Shown one piece after another: positions 17,450 to 25,989 of a stretch of 64,000 bases of DNA. Position numbers and translations under genes: made by a program. Within the stretch, counting starts at the first letter, position 1. Every line of letters begins with the position of its first letter. The notes under the pieces are model-generated. The model was given only the letters and a program-made list of their open reading frames with translations. It had not been told where the DNA came from and did not search any database. Origin of the DNA: an uncultured Prevotellaceae bacterium (GTDB lineage Bacteria; Bacteroidota; Bacteroidia; Bacteroidales; Bacteroidaceae); contig ONCZ01000001.1 of assembly GCA_900316445.1 (NCBI GenBank), forward strand, positions 124,001-188,000. Reading direction: 5' to 3'.

Positions 17450-17453
17450 AATT

Positions 17454-17843
17454 TTACTCGGCTTTTGTCATTTCACCTTCTATATAAAGGCGTGTCATCT
17501 CAACGGCGCCGTTGGTCCTCACCGTGATGGACTTCTTGAAATGACCGGGGAATTTGCCTGTGCCGTTATAGGTCACCTTGATCTCACCCTTCTCACCTGG
17601 TTGGATAGGATTCTTGGTGTACTCGGGAACCGTACAGCCACAGGAGGCAACAGCCTGATTGATCACCAAAGCGGTCTCACCGACATTGGTAAAGGTGAAT
17701 GTGCAACTGACCACAGGATTCTTCTCGGAGAAGGTTCCGAAATCGTGTGTCAGCTTATCAAACTTAATCTCTGCGGGCTTCTGGGCCAGTGCGACATTCA
17801 TTCCGCAGAAAAACAGCATTGTAAATAATAAAATCTTCTTCAT
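17454..17843 (-). CDS. DUF1573 domain protein, exported
   Basis: 129 residues. Signal peptide MKKILLFTMLFFCGMNVALA then the DUF1573 Ig-like domain: IKFDKLTHDFGTF, CTFTFTNVGETALVI, ASCGCTVPEYTKNPIQPGEKGEIKVTYN. The CGC motif (ASCGCT) is a family hallmark. The protein is probably periplasmic or surface; the role is unknown. A TACCTTTG -7 box lies on the minus strand at 17874-17881 and GGTGAAAA simple repeats occupy the expected -33 region. Confidence 0.87.
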   Translation of the reverse strand: MKKILLFTMLFFCGMNVALAQKPAEIKFDKLTHDFGTFSEKNPVVSCTFTFTNVGETALVINQAVASCGCTVPEYTKNPIQPGEKGEIKVTYNGTGKFPGHFKKSITVRTNGAVEMTRLYIEGEMTKAE

Positions 17844-17873
17844 ATTCCTGATAGTTTAAATGATTTTCTGCGG

Positions 17874-17881
17874 CAAAGGTA
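17874..17881 (-). promoter_or_regulatory. Probable -7 box of the DUF1573 gene
   Basis: TACCTTTG on the minus strand, 31 bases before the ATG at 17843; no exact -33 TTTG. Confidence 0.45.
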
Positions 17882-17887
17882 ATAAAA

Positions 17888-17920
17888 AAAGTGAAAAGGT
17901 GAAAAGGTGAAAAGGTAAAA
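17888..17920. repeat. GGTGAAAA simple tandem repeat
   Basis: About four copies of AAAGGTGA in tandem in the divergent promoter region between the DUF1573 and aspS genes. Confidence 0.75.
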
Positions 17921-17988
17921 AACAAGAAAAGTAATGTCCTTTAACTCCTTTTAACTTCTTTGCCTTCTTTAACTCCCATATATTTGTG

Positions 17989-17996
17989 TACCTTTG
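17989..17996 (+). promoter_or_regulatory. -7 box of aspS
   Basis: TACCTTTG, 30 bases before the ATG at 18027; the -33 element is not well spaced. Confidence 0.45.
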
Positions 17997-18026
17997 CACC
18001 TCAAATAGAATAAAAGAAACATCAAT

Positions 18027-19787
18027 ATGTATAGAAGTAAGACTTGTGGAGAGTTACGACTCTCAGATGCCGGCAGCGTTGTCACACTGGCCGGATGGGT
18101 TCAGCGAAGCCGTAAGATGGGTGGTATGACCTTCGTCGATCTGCGCGACCGTTATGGTCTGACCCAGTTGGTTTTCAATGAGGCTGACGATGCTGAACTG
18201 TGCGAGCGTGCCAACAAACTGGGACGTGAGTTCTGTATTCAGGTAAAGGGTGAGGTCAGTGAGCGTCAGAGCAAGAATCCCAAGATGCCTACTGGTGATA
18301 TTGAGATCCTGGTCAAGGAACTGAATATCCTGAGTGAGAGTCTGACACCTCCGTTCACCATCGAGGATAATACCGACGGTGGCGATGACATCCGCATGAA
18401 ATACCGCTATCTGGATTTGCGTCGTGCTGCTGTCCGTAAGAACCTCGAACTGCGTCACCGCATGACCATCCTGATTCGTAACTTCCTCGATGGTAAAGAT
18501 TTCATCGAGGTTGAGACGCCTATCCTGATTGGTTCCACACCTGAGGGAGCCCGTGACTTCGTGGTGCCCTCTCGTATGAATCCCGGACAGTTCTATGCAC
18601 TGCCTCAGTCTCCTCAGACCTTGAAGCAGTTGCTGATGGTGAGTGGCTTCGACCGTTACTTCCAGATTGCCAAGTGCTTCCGTGATGAAGACTTGCGTGC
18701 AGACCGTCAGCCGGAGTTCACGCAGATTGATTGTGAGATGTCGTTTGTGGAGCAGGAGGATGTGCTCCAGCTCTTCGAGGATATGGCCCGCCATTTATTT
18801 AAAGAGGTACGTGGCGTCGAACTTCCTCCGTTGCAGCGGATGACATGGCACGAGGCTATGCGTCGTTTCGGTTCTGATAAGCCCGACCTCCGCTTTGGTA
18901 TGGAGTTCGTGGAACTGATGGATCAGCTGAAAGGCACTGGTACATTCCCTGTTTTCAATGAGGCTAATTATATCGGTGGTATCTGTGTGCCCGGTTGTGC
19001 TGACTATACCCGTAAGCAGTTGGATCAGTTGACGGACTTTGTGAAACGTCCGCAGGTGGGTGCCAAGGGATTGGTCTATGTGAAGTTCAATACTGATGGC
19101 ACAGTGAAGTCGAGCATCGACAAATTCTATGAACCTGAGGTCTGGGCCAAGGTGAAGGAGGCTATGGGTGCCAAGGATGGCGACCTCGTGCTGATTCTCT
19201 CTGGTGACAATGCCAACAAAACCCGCGTGCAACTCTGTACACTCCGTCTGGAGATGGGTGACCGTCTTGGTTTGCGTGATAAGGACAACTTTGTATGTCT
19301 TTGGATTGTTGACTTCCCGCTCTTTGAGTGGAGTGATGAGGAACAGCGTCTGATGGCTACGCACCATCCGTTCACGATGCCTAATCCCGATGATATTCCT
19401 CTGCTCGATACGGCTCCTGAGAAAGTTCGCGCCGTGGCTTATGACTTTGTCTGCAACGGTGTCGAGGTCGGTGGTGGTTCCCTCCGTATCCATGATGGTA
19501 AATTACAGAAAAAGATGTTCCAGATTCTGGGCTTCACTCCCGAGCGTGCTATGGCTCAGTTCGGCTTCCTGATTAACGCCTTCAAGTACGGTGCACCTCC
19601 CCACGCAGGTCTGGCTTTCGGTCTCGATCGTTTCGTGTCGCTGATGGCTGGTCTAGATAGTATCCGTGACTGTATTGCTTTCCCGAAGAACAACAGTGGT
19701 CGTGATGTGATGTTGGATGCTCCGGGCGAACTGGATCCGAAACAGTTAGAGGAATTGAACCTGCAAATTGATATTCATCAAGAATAA
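18027..19787 (+). CDS. aspS: Aspartyl-tRNA synthetase
   Basis: 586 residues, standard bacterial AspRS length. An N-terminal OB-fold anticodon-binding domain (about 1-105: [23 protein letters not shown]), class II catalytic core with motif 2 [10 protein letters not shown] (218-227) followed by QPEFTQID, a GAD insertion domain (about 290-420), and motif 3 GLAFGLDRF near residue 535. It charges tRNA-Asp with aspartate in the cytoplasm. A monocistronic unit by appearance; the next gene has its own -7 box. Confidence 0.98.
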   Translation: MYRSKTCGELRLSDAGSVVTLAGWVQRSRKMGGMTFVDLRDRYGLTQLVFNEADDAELCERANKLGREFCIQVKGEVSERQSKNPKMPTGDIEILVKELNILSESLTPPFTIEDNTDGGDDIRMKYRYLDLRRAAVRKNLELRHRMTILIRNFLDGKDFIEVETPILIGSTPEGARDFVVPSRMNPGQFYALPQSPQTLKQLLMVSGFDRYFQIAKCFRDEDLRADRQPEFTQIDCEMSFVEQEDVLQLFEDMARHLFKEVRGVELPPLQRMTWHEAMRRFGSDKPDLRFGMEFVELMDQLKGTGTFPVFNEANYIGGICVPGCADYTRKQLDQLTDFVKRPQVGAKGLVYVKFNTDGTVKSSIDKFYEPEVWAKVKEAMGAKDGDLVLILSGDNANKTRVQLCTLRLEMGDRLGLRDKDNFVCLWIVDFPLFEWSDEEQRLMATHHPFTMPNPDDIPLLDTAPEKVRAVAYDFVCNGVEVGGGSLRIHDGKLQKKMFQILGFTPERAMAQFGFLINAFKYGAPPHAGLAFGLDRFVSLMAGLDSIRDCIAFPKNNSGRDVMLDAPGELDPKQLEELNLQIDIHQE

Positions 19788-19842
19788 GTCGCTTTCTGTC
19801 AAAAATGCTTAAATATTAATAAGGTGTCTGAATAAATAGTCT

Positions 19843-19850
19843 TACCTTTG
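19843..19850 (+). promoter_or_regulatory. -7 box of the winged-helix protein gene
   Basis: TACCTTTG, followed by about 50 untranslated bases to the ATG at 19902. Confidence 0.45.
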
Positions 19851-19901
19851 CACCCGTTAAAAAGAAATTTACTTCACAAAAGTATTAATATTAAAAAAAC
19901 T

Positions 19902-20213
19902 ATGGCAGAAAAGAAAGCAACAGCTAAGAAGGCTACTGAGACAAAGGCAGCCGCAGCTAAGAAGACAACAACCGTAAAGAAGGCCGCTGCTCCTAAGGCA
20001 GCTGAAAAGGCAGTTTTCACAGTTAACGCTGAGAATGCTGGTTTCAAGGCTGGTGATGTTTATCAGGCACTGGCAGCAGCAGGTAAGGCTCTCGCCGTTA
20101 AGGAGATTGCTAAGGCTGCAAAGATTTCTGAGGAGGAGACTCTTCTCGGTCTCGGCTGGCTCTTCAAGGAGGGCAAGCTCGCTAACGATGGTGAGAAAGT
20201 TACATTGGCTTAA
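19902..20213 (+). CDS. Lys/Ala-rich winged-helix (DUF2582-like) DNA-binding protein
   Basis: 103 residues from ATG at 19902 (MAEKKATAKK); an upstream in-frame codon lies in the -7 box and is rejected. Residues 1-45 are a Lys/Ala/Thr tail resembling histone H1 tails (KKATAKKATETKAAAAKK). Residues 46-103 form a small winged helix: AGDVYQALAAAGKALAVKEIAKAAKI, then EETLLGLGWLFKEGKLA, matching the DUF2582 family (PF10771). A nucleoid-associated role is a fair inference: the tail binds DNA by charge and the winged helix adds contacts. It is followed by a strong terminator. Not an HU-type protein. Confidence 0.8.
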   Translation: MAEKKATAKKATETKAAAAKKTTTVKKAAAPKAAEKAVFTVNAENAGFKAGDVYQALAAAGKALAVKEIAKAAKISEEETLLGLGWLFKEGKLANDGEKVTLA

Positions 20214-20232
20214 TCCGTTAACGTACTATAGA

Positions 20233-20265
20233 AAAGGTCGGTAAACTCTTTACCGACCTTTTTTA
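20233..20265 (+). terminator. Strong intrinsic terminator
   Basis: A perfect 13-bp stem AAAGGTCGGTAAA/TTTACCGACCTTT with a CTC loop, followed by further T residues, 19 bases after the winged-helix gene stop. Confidence 0.93.
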
Positions 20266-20270
20266 ATCTT

Positions 20271-20609
20271 ATGACATACGACAGGCAGATTCTTAAAATA
20301 CTTTCCGATGTGGGTGAACAGGGCATCAGTGTGCAATTGTTGGCCAAGCATGTCTATAATCAGAATGTGTCTCTGTTTTATACGCCAGATATGGACGAGA
20401 TCCGTTCGTATGTCCAGCAGTATCTGTTGAAGAATTCCAAGTCAACAGCATCATTGGTCGAGAGTATGGAACGTCGTGGGTATTATCGTCTGAACACGCA
20501 GAACAATGCCGATGCCCGTCAGTTGATGATTTCATTCCATGAGGAGACCAATCCCGAAGAAAAAGAGGAGAAGCCCGCAAAAGACCTCTCCCTTGATTTG
20601 TTTGCCTGA
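20271..20609 (+). CDS. Conserved small protein with a clamp-binding-like tail
   Basis: 112 residues; ATG at 20271 directly after the terminator. The N-terminal 80 residues look like one alpha/beta helical domain (YDRQILKILSDVGEQGISVQLLAKHVYNQ), with a winged-helix-like beginning. The acidic C-terminus ends KDLSLDLFA; SLDLF resembles the beta-clamp-binding pentapeptide QL(S/D)LF with Ser in place of Gln. No family is firmly recognised and no function is claimed. It ends 11 bases before the convergent glycosyltransferase gene, and no promoter of its own was seen. Confidence 0.65.
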   Translation: MTYDRQILKILSDVGEQGISVQLLAKHVYNQNVSLFYTPDMDEIRSYVQQYLLKNSKSTASLVESMERRGYYRLNTQNNADARQLMISFHEETNPEEKEEKPAKDLSLDLFA

Positions 20610-20620
20610 ATAGGTATCCT

Positions 20621-21745
20621 TTATCTTTGTTTGTACACTTTCTCGTAGAGGTCGAGCAGATGCTCTGCTGTCTGTTGCCATGAGAATTGCTCGGCCCGTA
20701 CGAGTCCTATCTCCTTTTGTAGCTTATAGAACTCGTTGTCTTCTTCCAATCGGATCATCATATCTGTAATTTCGTCGGGATTCTCAGGGTTGATGAGGAT
20801 GGCATCAGGCCCTCCGATCTCTGGCATAGACGAGGTGTTTGAGGTGATAACTGGCGTTCCACAAGCCATAGCTTCCAGCAAAGGAATACCGAAACTCTCC
20901 CTAAGAGACGTGTACAAGAAAGCGAAGGCGTTATTATATATATAAGGTAGGTCGCTGTTGATGATATAACCGGGCATAACGACATGCTGCATCATCTCCT
21001 CCAAGTGGTTGCGTTTGACAATGTCATCCAGATATGCCTTGTCGAGATCAGCCATCAGCAACTTACGTTTCATACTCGACCTCTCCAAATATTTGGCATA
21101 GGCAATTAGTGTGCGCTCGGTATTCTTCTTGGGATCGGTGTTGCCTAAGAAGAAGAAATAGCCAGGCTCTTCGATGTATTTTTGATAGATATGTTCGGTA
21201 TCGGCGGTGGGCTTGAACCATTCGTTATAACCATTGTAGATCATCGCCATTCTCTCCTGAGGGATGTTTAACTTCGACATGATGTTGTTCATCTCGTAGT
21301 TGGACACTGTGATGATGCGTTGGCATTTCTTGAGAATCTTGGGCACGACCAGTCTACGATAGAACCAACCCATATTCTGATAGAGCGATTTGTTGTTCTT
21401 GTCCCTCGGTTCCAGGAAGATGATGTCGTGGAGTGTCAGAATCAATGGAGCCTTGCAACGGATGGGGGCTGTATTGCTCGTACAGTGTAACATGTCGAGG
21501 TTCAGTTCCTTGACTGCCTTTGGAAGAGTAATTTGTTCCCAGACAGGATAGAAGGAGCCTCCGATTTCGATGACGTGGAAATTCTTCTTATCTTCCAGAC
21601 AGACATCTTCCCCAGGAGCAACAAACACGAAATACTCGTTCTTCGTATCCATCTTCTGCAGTTCCTTGATTTCCTGCAGCACGACATAATCCATGCCGTG
21701 TTTGTTCTTACGAAAGATACGCTGTGCTTCAATACCTATTCTCAT
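20621..21745 (-). CDS. Glycosyltransferase family 4
   Basis: 374 residues. N-terminal Rossmann half with [12 protein letters not shown] and [13 protein letters not shown]-terminal half with [16 protein letters not shown] and the GT4 nucleotide-sugar signature [21 protein letters not shown] (E-x7-E). It transfers a sugar from an NDP donor to a lipid-linked glycan at the cytoplasmic face; the sugar cannot be told. The ATG overlaps the stop of the upstream acetyltransferase gene by 4 bases. Transcribed with it from the promoter at 22355-22386. Confidence 0.9.
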   Translation of the reverse strand: MRIGIEAQRIFRKNKHGMDYVVLQEIKELQKMDTKNEYFVFVAPGEDVCLEDKKNFHVIEIGGSFYPVWEQITLPKAVKELNLDMLHCTSNTAPIRCKAPLILTLHDIIFLEPRDKNNKSLYQNMGWFYRRLVVPKILKKCQRIITVSNYEMNNIMSKLNIPQERMAMIYNGYNEWFKPTADTEHIYQKYIEEPGYFFFLGNTDPKKNTERTLIAYAKYLERSSMKRKLLMADLDKAYLDDIVKRNHLEEMMQHVVMPGYIINSDLPYIYNNAFAFLYTSLRESFGIPLLEAMACGTPVITSNTSSMPEIGGPDAILINPENPDEITDMMIRLEEDNEFYKLQKEIGLVRAEQFSWQQTAEHLLDLYEKVYKQR

Positions 21746-22332
21746 AGCTGTTTAATTACTTTTGCGGGAACACCAGCCACCAATGAGTGGGGCGGAACGG
21801 CCTTGGTTACTACTGCACCAGCTGCTACCACCGAGTGAGTGCCGATGCTCACTCCTGGTAAGATGACTGCATTGGCACCAATCCATACGTCGTCATCTAT
21901 GGATACCGGTGTCGTACTAACACCCTGCTCGTCAATTCGCTTATCTGTTTCTGAGAAGTTGTGATTCAGTGCTGTGACCGTGATGCCCTGAGCCAAGTTG
22001 ACATGACTTCCGATAGTCACTGGTCCGATGATGGTATTATGCAGTCCCACTCTGGTATAGTCACCGATAATGACATCTCCCACGGCATTGTTGATACAAG
22101 CACCAGATTCGATAACCGAATAACTACCTAAACGGAACTTTCGGTAAGGTGGTGTATCCATCCTTACAGAACGGTGAATCACCGAGTGTCTGCCTCGGTG
22201 TTGGTAGAGGGGAGCCAGCAAACGAACATACCATCTTGGACGTGTTTCCACCTGGTTCATGATGAGCCAATCCACCAGCCGTTTCAGCTTCGGATTGCCC
22301 TTGAACTTTTGTCTGACAGATTCGTTATTCAT
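21742..22332 (-). CDS. Hexapeptide-repeat O-acetyltransferase (maa/CysE-like)
   Basis: 196 residues from ATG at 22332 ([10 protein letters not shown]). A longer frame to 22377 runs through the -7 box, which fixes this start. Left-handed beta-helix repeats run from about residue 75 to the end ([25 protein letters not shown]), with the catalytic-loop His in ALNHNF and the C-terminal [18 protein letters not shown]...[25 protein letters not shown]. It acetylates a sugar hydroxyl from acetyl-CoA in the cytoplasm, presumably on a precursor of the surface glycan. Confidence 0.9.
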   Translation of the reverse strand: MNNESVRQKFKGNPKLKRLVDWLIMNQVETRPRWYVRLLAPLYQHRGRHSVIHRSVRMDTPPYRKFRLGSYSVIESGACINNAVGDVIIGDYTRVGLHNTIIGPVTIGSHVNLAQGITVTALNHNFSETDKRIDEQGVSTTPVSIDDDVWIGANAVILPGVSIGTHSVVAAGAVVTKAVPPHSLVAGVPAKVIKQL

Positions 22333-22354
22333 CTGATTATTCAGTTTACGACGA

Positions 22355-22386
22355 CAAAAATACGAATATATTTGCATATATCCAAA
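22355..22386 (-). promoter_or_regulatory. Promoter of the acetyltransferase-GT4 operon
   Basis: Minus strand TTTG (22383-22386), 20 bases, TATTTTTG (22355-22362). It is interleaved with the plus-strand promoter at 22371-22402 so both cannot be fully occupied at once. The spacer end AAATATATTCGTAT is shared with the promoter at 25931-25962. Confidence 0.78.
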
Positions 22387-22402
22387 TTTTTTTCTATTTT
22401 TG
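22371..22402 (+). promoter_or_regulatory. Promoter of the glf gene
   Basis: TTTG (22371-22374), 20 bases, TATTTTTG (22395-22402), 18 bases before the ATG at 22421. Confidence 0.78.
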
Positions 22403-22420
22403 CAGAAAAATAAGCGAATT

Positions 22421-23555
22421 ATGGATAAACAGTATGACTATTTGATTGTCGGCGCAGGTATCTATGGTGCCACTTTTGCTTGTATGGCACACCGTCAGGG
22501 TAAGCGTTGTCTGATCATCGACAAGCGCAATCATTTGGGTGGAAACATCTATTGTGAGAATATCGATGGCATCAATGTCCATAAGTATGGTGCCCATATT
22601 TTCCATACCTCTAACAAACAGGTATGGGACTTTGTGAACTCCATCGTCGAGTTCAACCGATACACAAATTCGCCCATCGCCAACTATAAAGGCAAACAGT
22701 ATAACCTGCCGTTCAATATGAACACCTTCTATCAGATGTGGGGTGTGCTGACTCCGGCAGAGGCTCAGGCCAAGATTGAGGAACAGCGTCAGGAAGCCTT
22801 GGAACGTATGAAGGCTGATGGTGTTACCGAGCCTCGTAATCTGGAAGAGCAGGCACAGTTGTTGATAGGCAAGGATATCTATGAGATTCTGATCAAAGGC
22901 TATACCGAGAAACAATGGGGAAGGAAATGTAGTGAACTCCCGGCATTCATCATCAAACGACTGCCAGTTCGTTTTGTCCACGACAATAACTATTTCAACG
23001 ACCGTTTCCAAGGCATTCCGATGGGAGGCTTTAATAAACTTATTGATGGTATGCTCGAAGGTGTGGATATCAAGTTGAATACCGACTTCTTTGATGATCG
23101 TCAGCATTGGGAACAGATTGCCGATAAGATTTTGTATACGGGTAAACTCGATGAATATTATGACTATCGTTTCGGCAAACTGGAATATCGTACGGTACGT
23201 TTTGAAGAGGAGATTCTTGATATGCCCAAACTACCAGGGTAATGCCGTTATGAACTTCACCGATGCTGAAGTTCCCTATACCCGTATCATCGAGCACAAG
23301 CATTTCGAGATGTTTGGCGATGATGTCTATAAATGTCCGAAGACAGTCATCTCCCGTGAATACTCATCTGAATGGAAAGAAGGCATGGAACCGTATTACA
23401 GTGTGAACGATGAACGGAATATGTCCCTCTATCAGCGGTATAAGGACCTGGCCGACCATGAGCCGAACCTTGTCCTTGGAGGTCATCTGGCTGAGTACAA
23501 GTATTACGATATGGCCCCAATCGTGGAGAAAGTGATGGGACTCTTTGCAGAGTAG
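22421..23555 (+). pseudogene. glf: UDP-galactopyranose mutase, split by a one-base frameshift
   Basis: The first frame (22421-23242) begins with the FAD-binding [16 protein letters not shown] and the Glf blocks KRCLIIDKRNHLGGNIYCE and YGAHIFHTSNKQVWDFV, but ends LDMPKLPG-stop. The +1 frame continues the protein perfectly (PNYQGNAVMNFTDAEVPYTRIIEHKHF ... VEKVMGLFAE, stop 23555). Reading CCCAACTAC instead of CCCAAACTAC at 23225-23233 restores one 377-residue Glf, the normal size. So there is one extra A in the run at 23228-23230. The enzyme converts UDP-galactopyranose to UDP-galactofuranose. The break may be a real mutation, phase-variable, or an assembly error. The truncated form would lack the C-terminal substrate-binding part. 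Confidence 0.93.
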
Positions 23556-23562
23556 TCTAAAC

Positions 23563-24738
23563 CTATTTTTCCAAGAGTTGCTTCCATTGCCCGGCGATTT
23601 CGTTAACGTCAAATCGCTGGGCAATTGCTATAGCTTCATCCGATTTCTTTTGCCAGTCCAGGTGTGTGGCATCTTCCAACCGTTGTGCCAGTTCTTCAAT
23701 ATCCCCATTCTTAAAGAACATGCCGAAGTCGCCCATGATCTCTTTACTTGTGGGCAAATCAGATGATACGATAGGCAAACCATGAGACATTGCTTCGACC
23801 AGTACTAGTCCAAATCCTTCCCAACGGGAACTTAATATATATATTTGTGCATTAGAATAATATGTTTGGATGTATTTGGTAAAGGGGTGAATGAATATCC
23901 TATCAGACAGTTTGTATTCAGTGATGAGTTGGTAGTACATGCCTTCTTCTGGTCCTTCGCCAACGATGTCTAATTTCCAATCTGTATTCATGTGTGAAAA
24001 AAGATGGAAAGCCTTTATCAGCAGGTCGAATCCTTTGTGGTGATGGGAAAACCTTCCTATTGCCAGGAATCGTTTGGATGTTCCTTCCGATAGTCTTCCT
24101 GGTACCAATGTCAATGGATTGTAGATTACAGATGGTCTTATTGCGTCGTCGTATGATTGATAGGATTCTACATCATGATGGCACAACAATACTAATTCAT
24201 CAAGTTTCCTGAATTGATAGACATAATGTCGTTTTCTGTCTTTCCCGATATAAATAAAGGTGTCACCAAATAGTGCCTCAAATGAATTATGAATCCATCC
24301 AATAACCTTCACATTTGGTAGGCTTTTCCTGATAGTTGCAAGCCGTGCTGCGAGTGGTGCGTGTACACCGATGATGATATCATATTTCCCTTGTTGTAGT
24401 TCTTTAGTAAGAGCTTTTCTCAGTTCATAAGGGAAAGAACTGTAAGAGTAGAGATTCGACATCCATTTGCTTTTGGGATGCAGTCTCATGTATAATCCGC
24501 TGTATACTTTACGTATCCAGTCTATGTGTTTTTTGATGGGCGGATAGGAAAAAAATCTATAGCGTAGGTTCGCTTCCTCAAGGCTGTAAAGAGTCAGATC
24601 TTTCCTTTCTGGATTATCGAAGGTTGTAATAGTGACGTCATAGTCATTTGCCAAATACTTGGCAATAACAGCTGTGACTCTCTGTACACCACCAACGCTG
24701 AAAATACTGTCTACTAAAAAGCAAATTCTTTTCTTCAT
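23563..24738 (-). CDS. Glycosyltransferase family 4
   Basis: 391 residues. N-terminal ICFLVDSIFSVGGVQRVTAVIAKYLA (the GG-x-x-R-V loop that binds donor phosphate in this GT4 subgroup); C-terminal FLAIGRFSHHHKGFDLLIKAF, LDIVGEGPEE and SRWEGFGLVLVEAMSHGLPIVSSD with the E-x7-E pair. It acts on a lipid-linked acceptor at the cytoplasmic side; donor sugar unknown. It ends 7 bases from the glf stop (convergent). Its ATG overlaps the upstream glycosyltransferase stop by 4 bases. Confidence 0.9.
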   Translation of the reverse strand: MKKRICFLVDSIFSVGGVQRVTAVIAKYLANDYDVTITTFDNPERKDLTLYSLEEANLRYRFFSYPPIKKHIDWIRKVYSGLYMRLHPKSKWMSNLYSYSSFPYELRKALTKELQQGKYDIIIGVHAPLAARLATIRKSLPNVKVIGWIHNSFEALFGDTFIYIGKDRKRHYVYQFRKLDELVLLCHHDVESYQSYDDAIRPSVIYNPLTLVPGRLSEGTSKRFLAIGRFSHHHKGFDLLIKAFHLFSHMNTDWKLDIVGEGPEEGMYYQLITEYKLSDRIFIHPFTKYIQTYYSNAQIYILSSRWEGFGLVLVEAMSHGLPIVSSDLPTSKEIMGDFGMFFKNGDIEELAQRLEDATHLDWQKKSDEAIAIAQRFDVNEIAGQWKQLLEK

Positions 24739-25859
24739 TCAAATAGACATTTAATAATCTTTTCCATTTGCTTTTCCCACGAAAGATCGCTGATGGATTC
24801 TCTAATGTCCTGAGGCGAGAGGTGTAATTGTCTGTAGAAGTGGATGAGCCTGTCAATGTCTATTGGGGACTCGTCAGCAGGAGCCTTCAGTACATAAGGA
24901 CTGTTGTCGAAATCATTATCGGTTTCTGAGTAGATGAAAGGAATGCCTCTAGCTGCATATTCTCTGTTCTTGAGAGTCTTTATTTTCTGGATACCTGCCC
25001 TGTGTCGTCCAAGGCTTCCGACACCAAAATCACAGAGGGCAAAAATATCATCAAGCCCCTTTCCATATTGTTTGCCGTGTAAAATGACGAATTCTTTTAT
25101 GTTGTGTTCACTGATGAGTCCATTGATTTCGTTTTCTACTTCTTTTGAATAGAAATAGCCAACAATGTGGAAGCGCACAATGTAGTCTTTTGGATGGGAG
25201 TAGTATTCTGCCAGTCCCTTCAAGAGCCTGTCAAAACCATGCCATCGATGAATCTCTGCTACGCCAATAAGGTTCAGTTCGCGTGAGGTGTCGTTCTGAA
25301 AAGATTTAATCTTTACGCTATTGAAGTCAATTCCATTTGAGATACGGATAGTTCGTTGACCGAAAATGGTGTCATAGTCAGAAAACGTAACAATGGCATC
25401 GAGGTTTCTTGCTAAAGCGTTTCTGAAAAGTTTGTCCAGAAATATTTGTTTGGTCATACCTTGTACACTGTATTCTTGGTCGTATGGGTAGGTAGGGATC
25501 TCCATGATGACTCTTATTCCGGCATGTCTCATCTGTTTTACCATGCGTATGGTGAACGGATTGGCATTGTGATTGGAGCGCATATACACGAATTCGATGT
25601 GATTGCTTTTTGCGAATTTAACTATGGATGAAAATTCAGTCCTTTTGCGTATCTTACTTAGTGCACCTTTTCCGTAATCGGCAATGACCTTGTCATTTAT
25701 TATCCTTCTTTTCGAAATCGATTCGTCCATATAGCACAGATTCACGTTCCAGCCACATGACTTGAGAGCATTGACTTGATATGAAATCTTCTTGCTGATT
25801 CCATTATTTGGGTCAAAGCCGTGGAATATTAGGAATAAGGCTTTTCTCAAATCTGACAT
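24735..25859 (-). CDS. GT-B glycosyltransferase (GT4-like)
   Basis: 374 residues. GT-B layout: N-terminal LFLIFHGFDPNNGISKKISYQVNAL, the mid-protein SNGIDFNSVKIK that usually joins the halves, then LIGVAEIHRWHGFDRLLKGLAEY and HIVGYF; the C-terminal half has ALCDFGVGSLGRHRAGI rather than the classic E-x7-E, ending in EYAARGIPFIYSE, so it is a divergent branch. Sugar specificity unknown. First gene of a two-gene operon with the GT4 downstream; AT-rich like its surroundings. Confidence 0.82.
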   Translation of the reverse strand: MSDLRKALFLIFHGFDPNNGISKKISYQVNALKSCGWNVNLCYMDESISKRRIINDKVIADYGKGALSKIRKRTEFSSIVKFAKSNHIEFVYMRSNHNANPFTIRMVKQMRHAGIRVIMEIPTYPYDQEYSVQGMTKQIFLDKLFRNALARNLDAIVTFSDYDTIFGQRTIRISNGIDFNSVKIKSFQNDTSRELNLIGVAEIHRWHGFDRLLKGLAEYYSHPKDYIVRFHIVGYFYSKEVENEINGLISEHNIKEFVILHGKQYGKGLDDIFALCDFGVGSLGRHRAGIQKIKTLKNREYAARGIPFIYSETDNDFDNSPYVLKAPADESPIDIDRLIHFYRQLHLSPQDIRESISDLSWEKQMEKIIKCLFE

Positions 25860-25881
25860 ATCTTATTATTGAAATTTGTGG

Positions 25882-25912
25882 CTAAGGTAGTAGTTTTTTT
25901 CCTATTATCAAA
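25882..25912 (-). promoter_or_regulatory. Promoter of the leftward glycosyltransferase pair
   Basis: Minus strand TTTG (25909-25912), 19 bases, TACCTTAG (25882-25889), one mismatch from TAnnTTTG; 23 bases before the ATG at 25859. Confidence 0.5.
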
Positions 25913-25930
25913 ATATTTGGGCTTTTTTTT

Positions 25931-25962
25931 TTTGTTTTTTCGGAAATATATTCGTATATTTG
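25931..25962 (+). promoter_or_regulatory. Promoter of the rightward glycosyltransferase operon
   Basis: TTTG (25931-25934), 20 bases, TATATTTG (25955-25962), 28 bases before the ATG at 25990. The spacer ends AAATATATTCG as in the promoter at 22355-22386. Confidence 0.78.
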
Positions 25963-25989
25963 CAATGTTTTTGAGATAAGGACGCAGAA

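Noticed and set aside
18063-19493. Two long opposite-strand frames within aspS
   Set aside because: They are antisense shadows of a highly conserved gene and have no family features.
22394-23107. 237-codon minus-strand frame within glf
   Set aside because: Antisense to conserved Glf sequence and lacking any recognisable motif.
23225-23233. Programmed ribosomal frameshift in glf
   Set aside because: No known stimulatory structure or internal ribosome-binding site was seen; a simple extra A explains the break better, so it is treated as a mutation or error.
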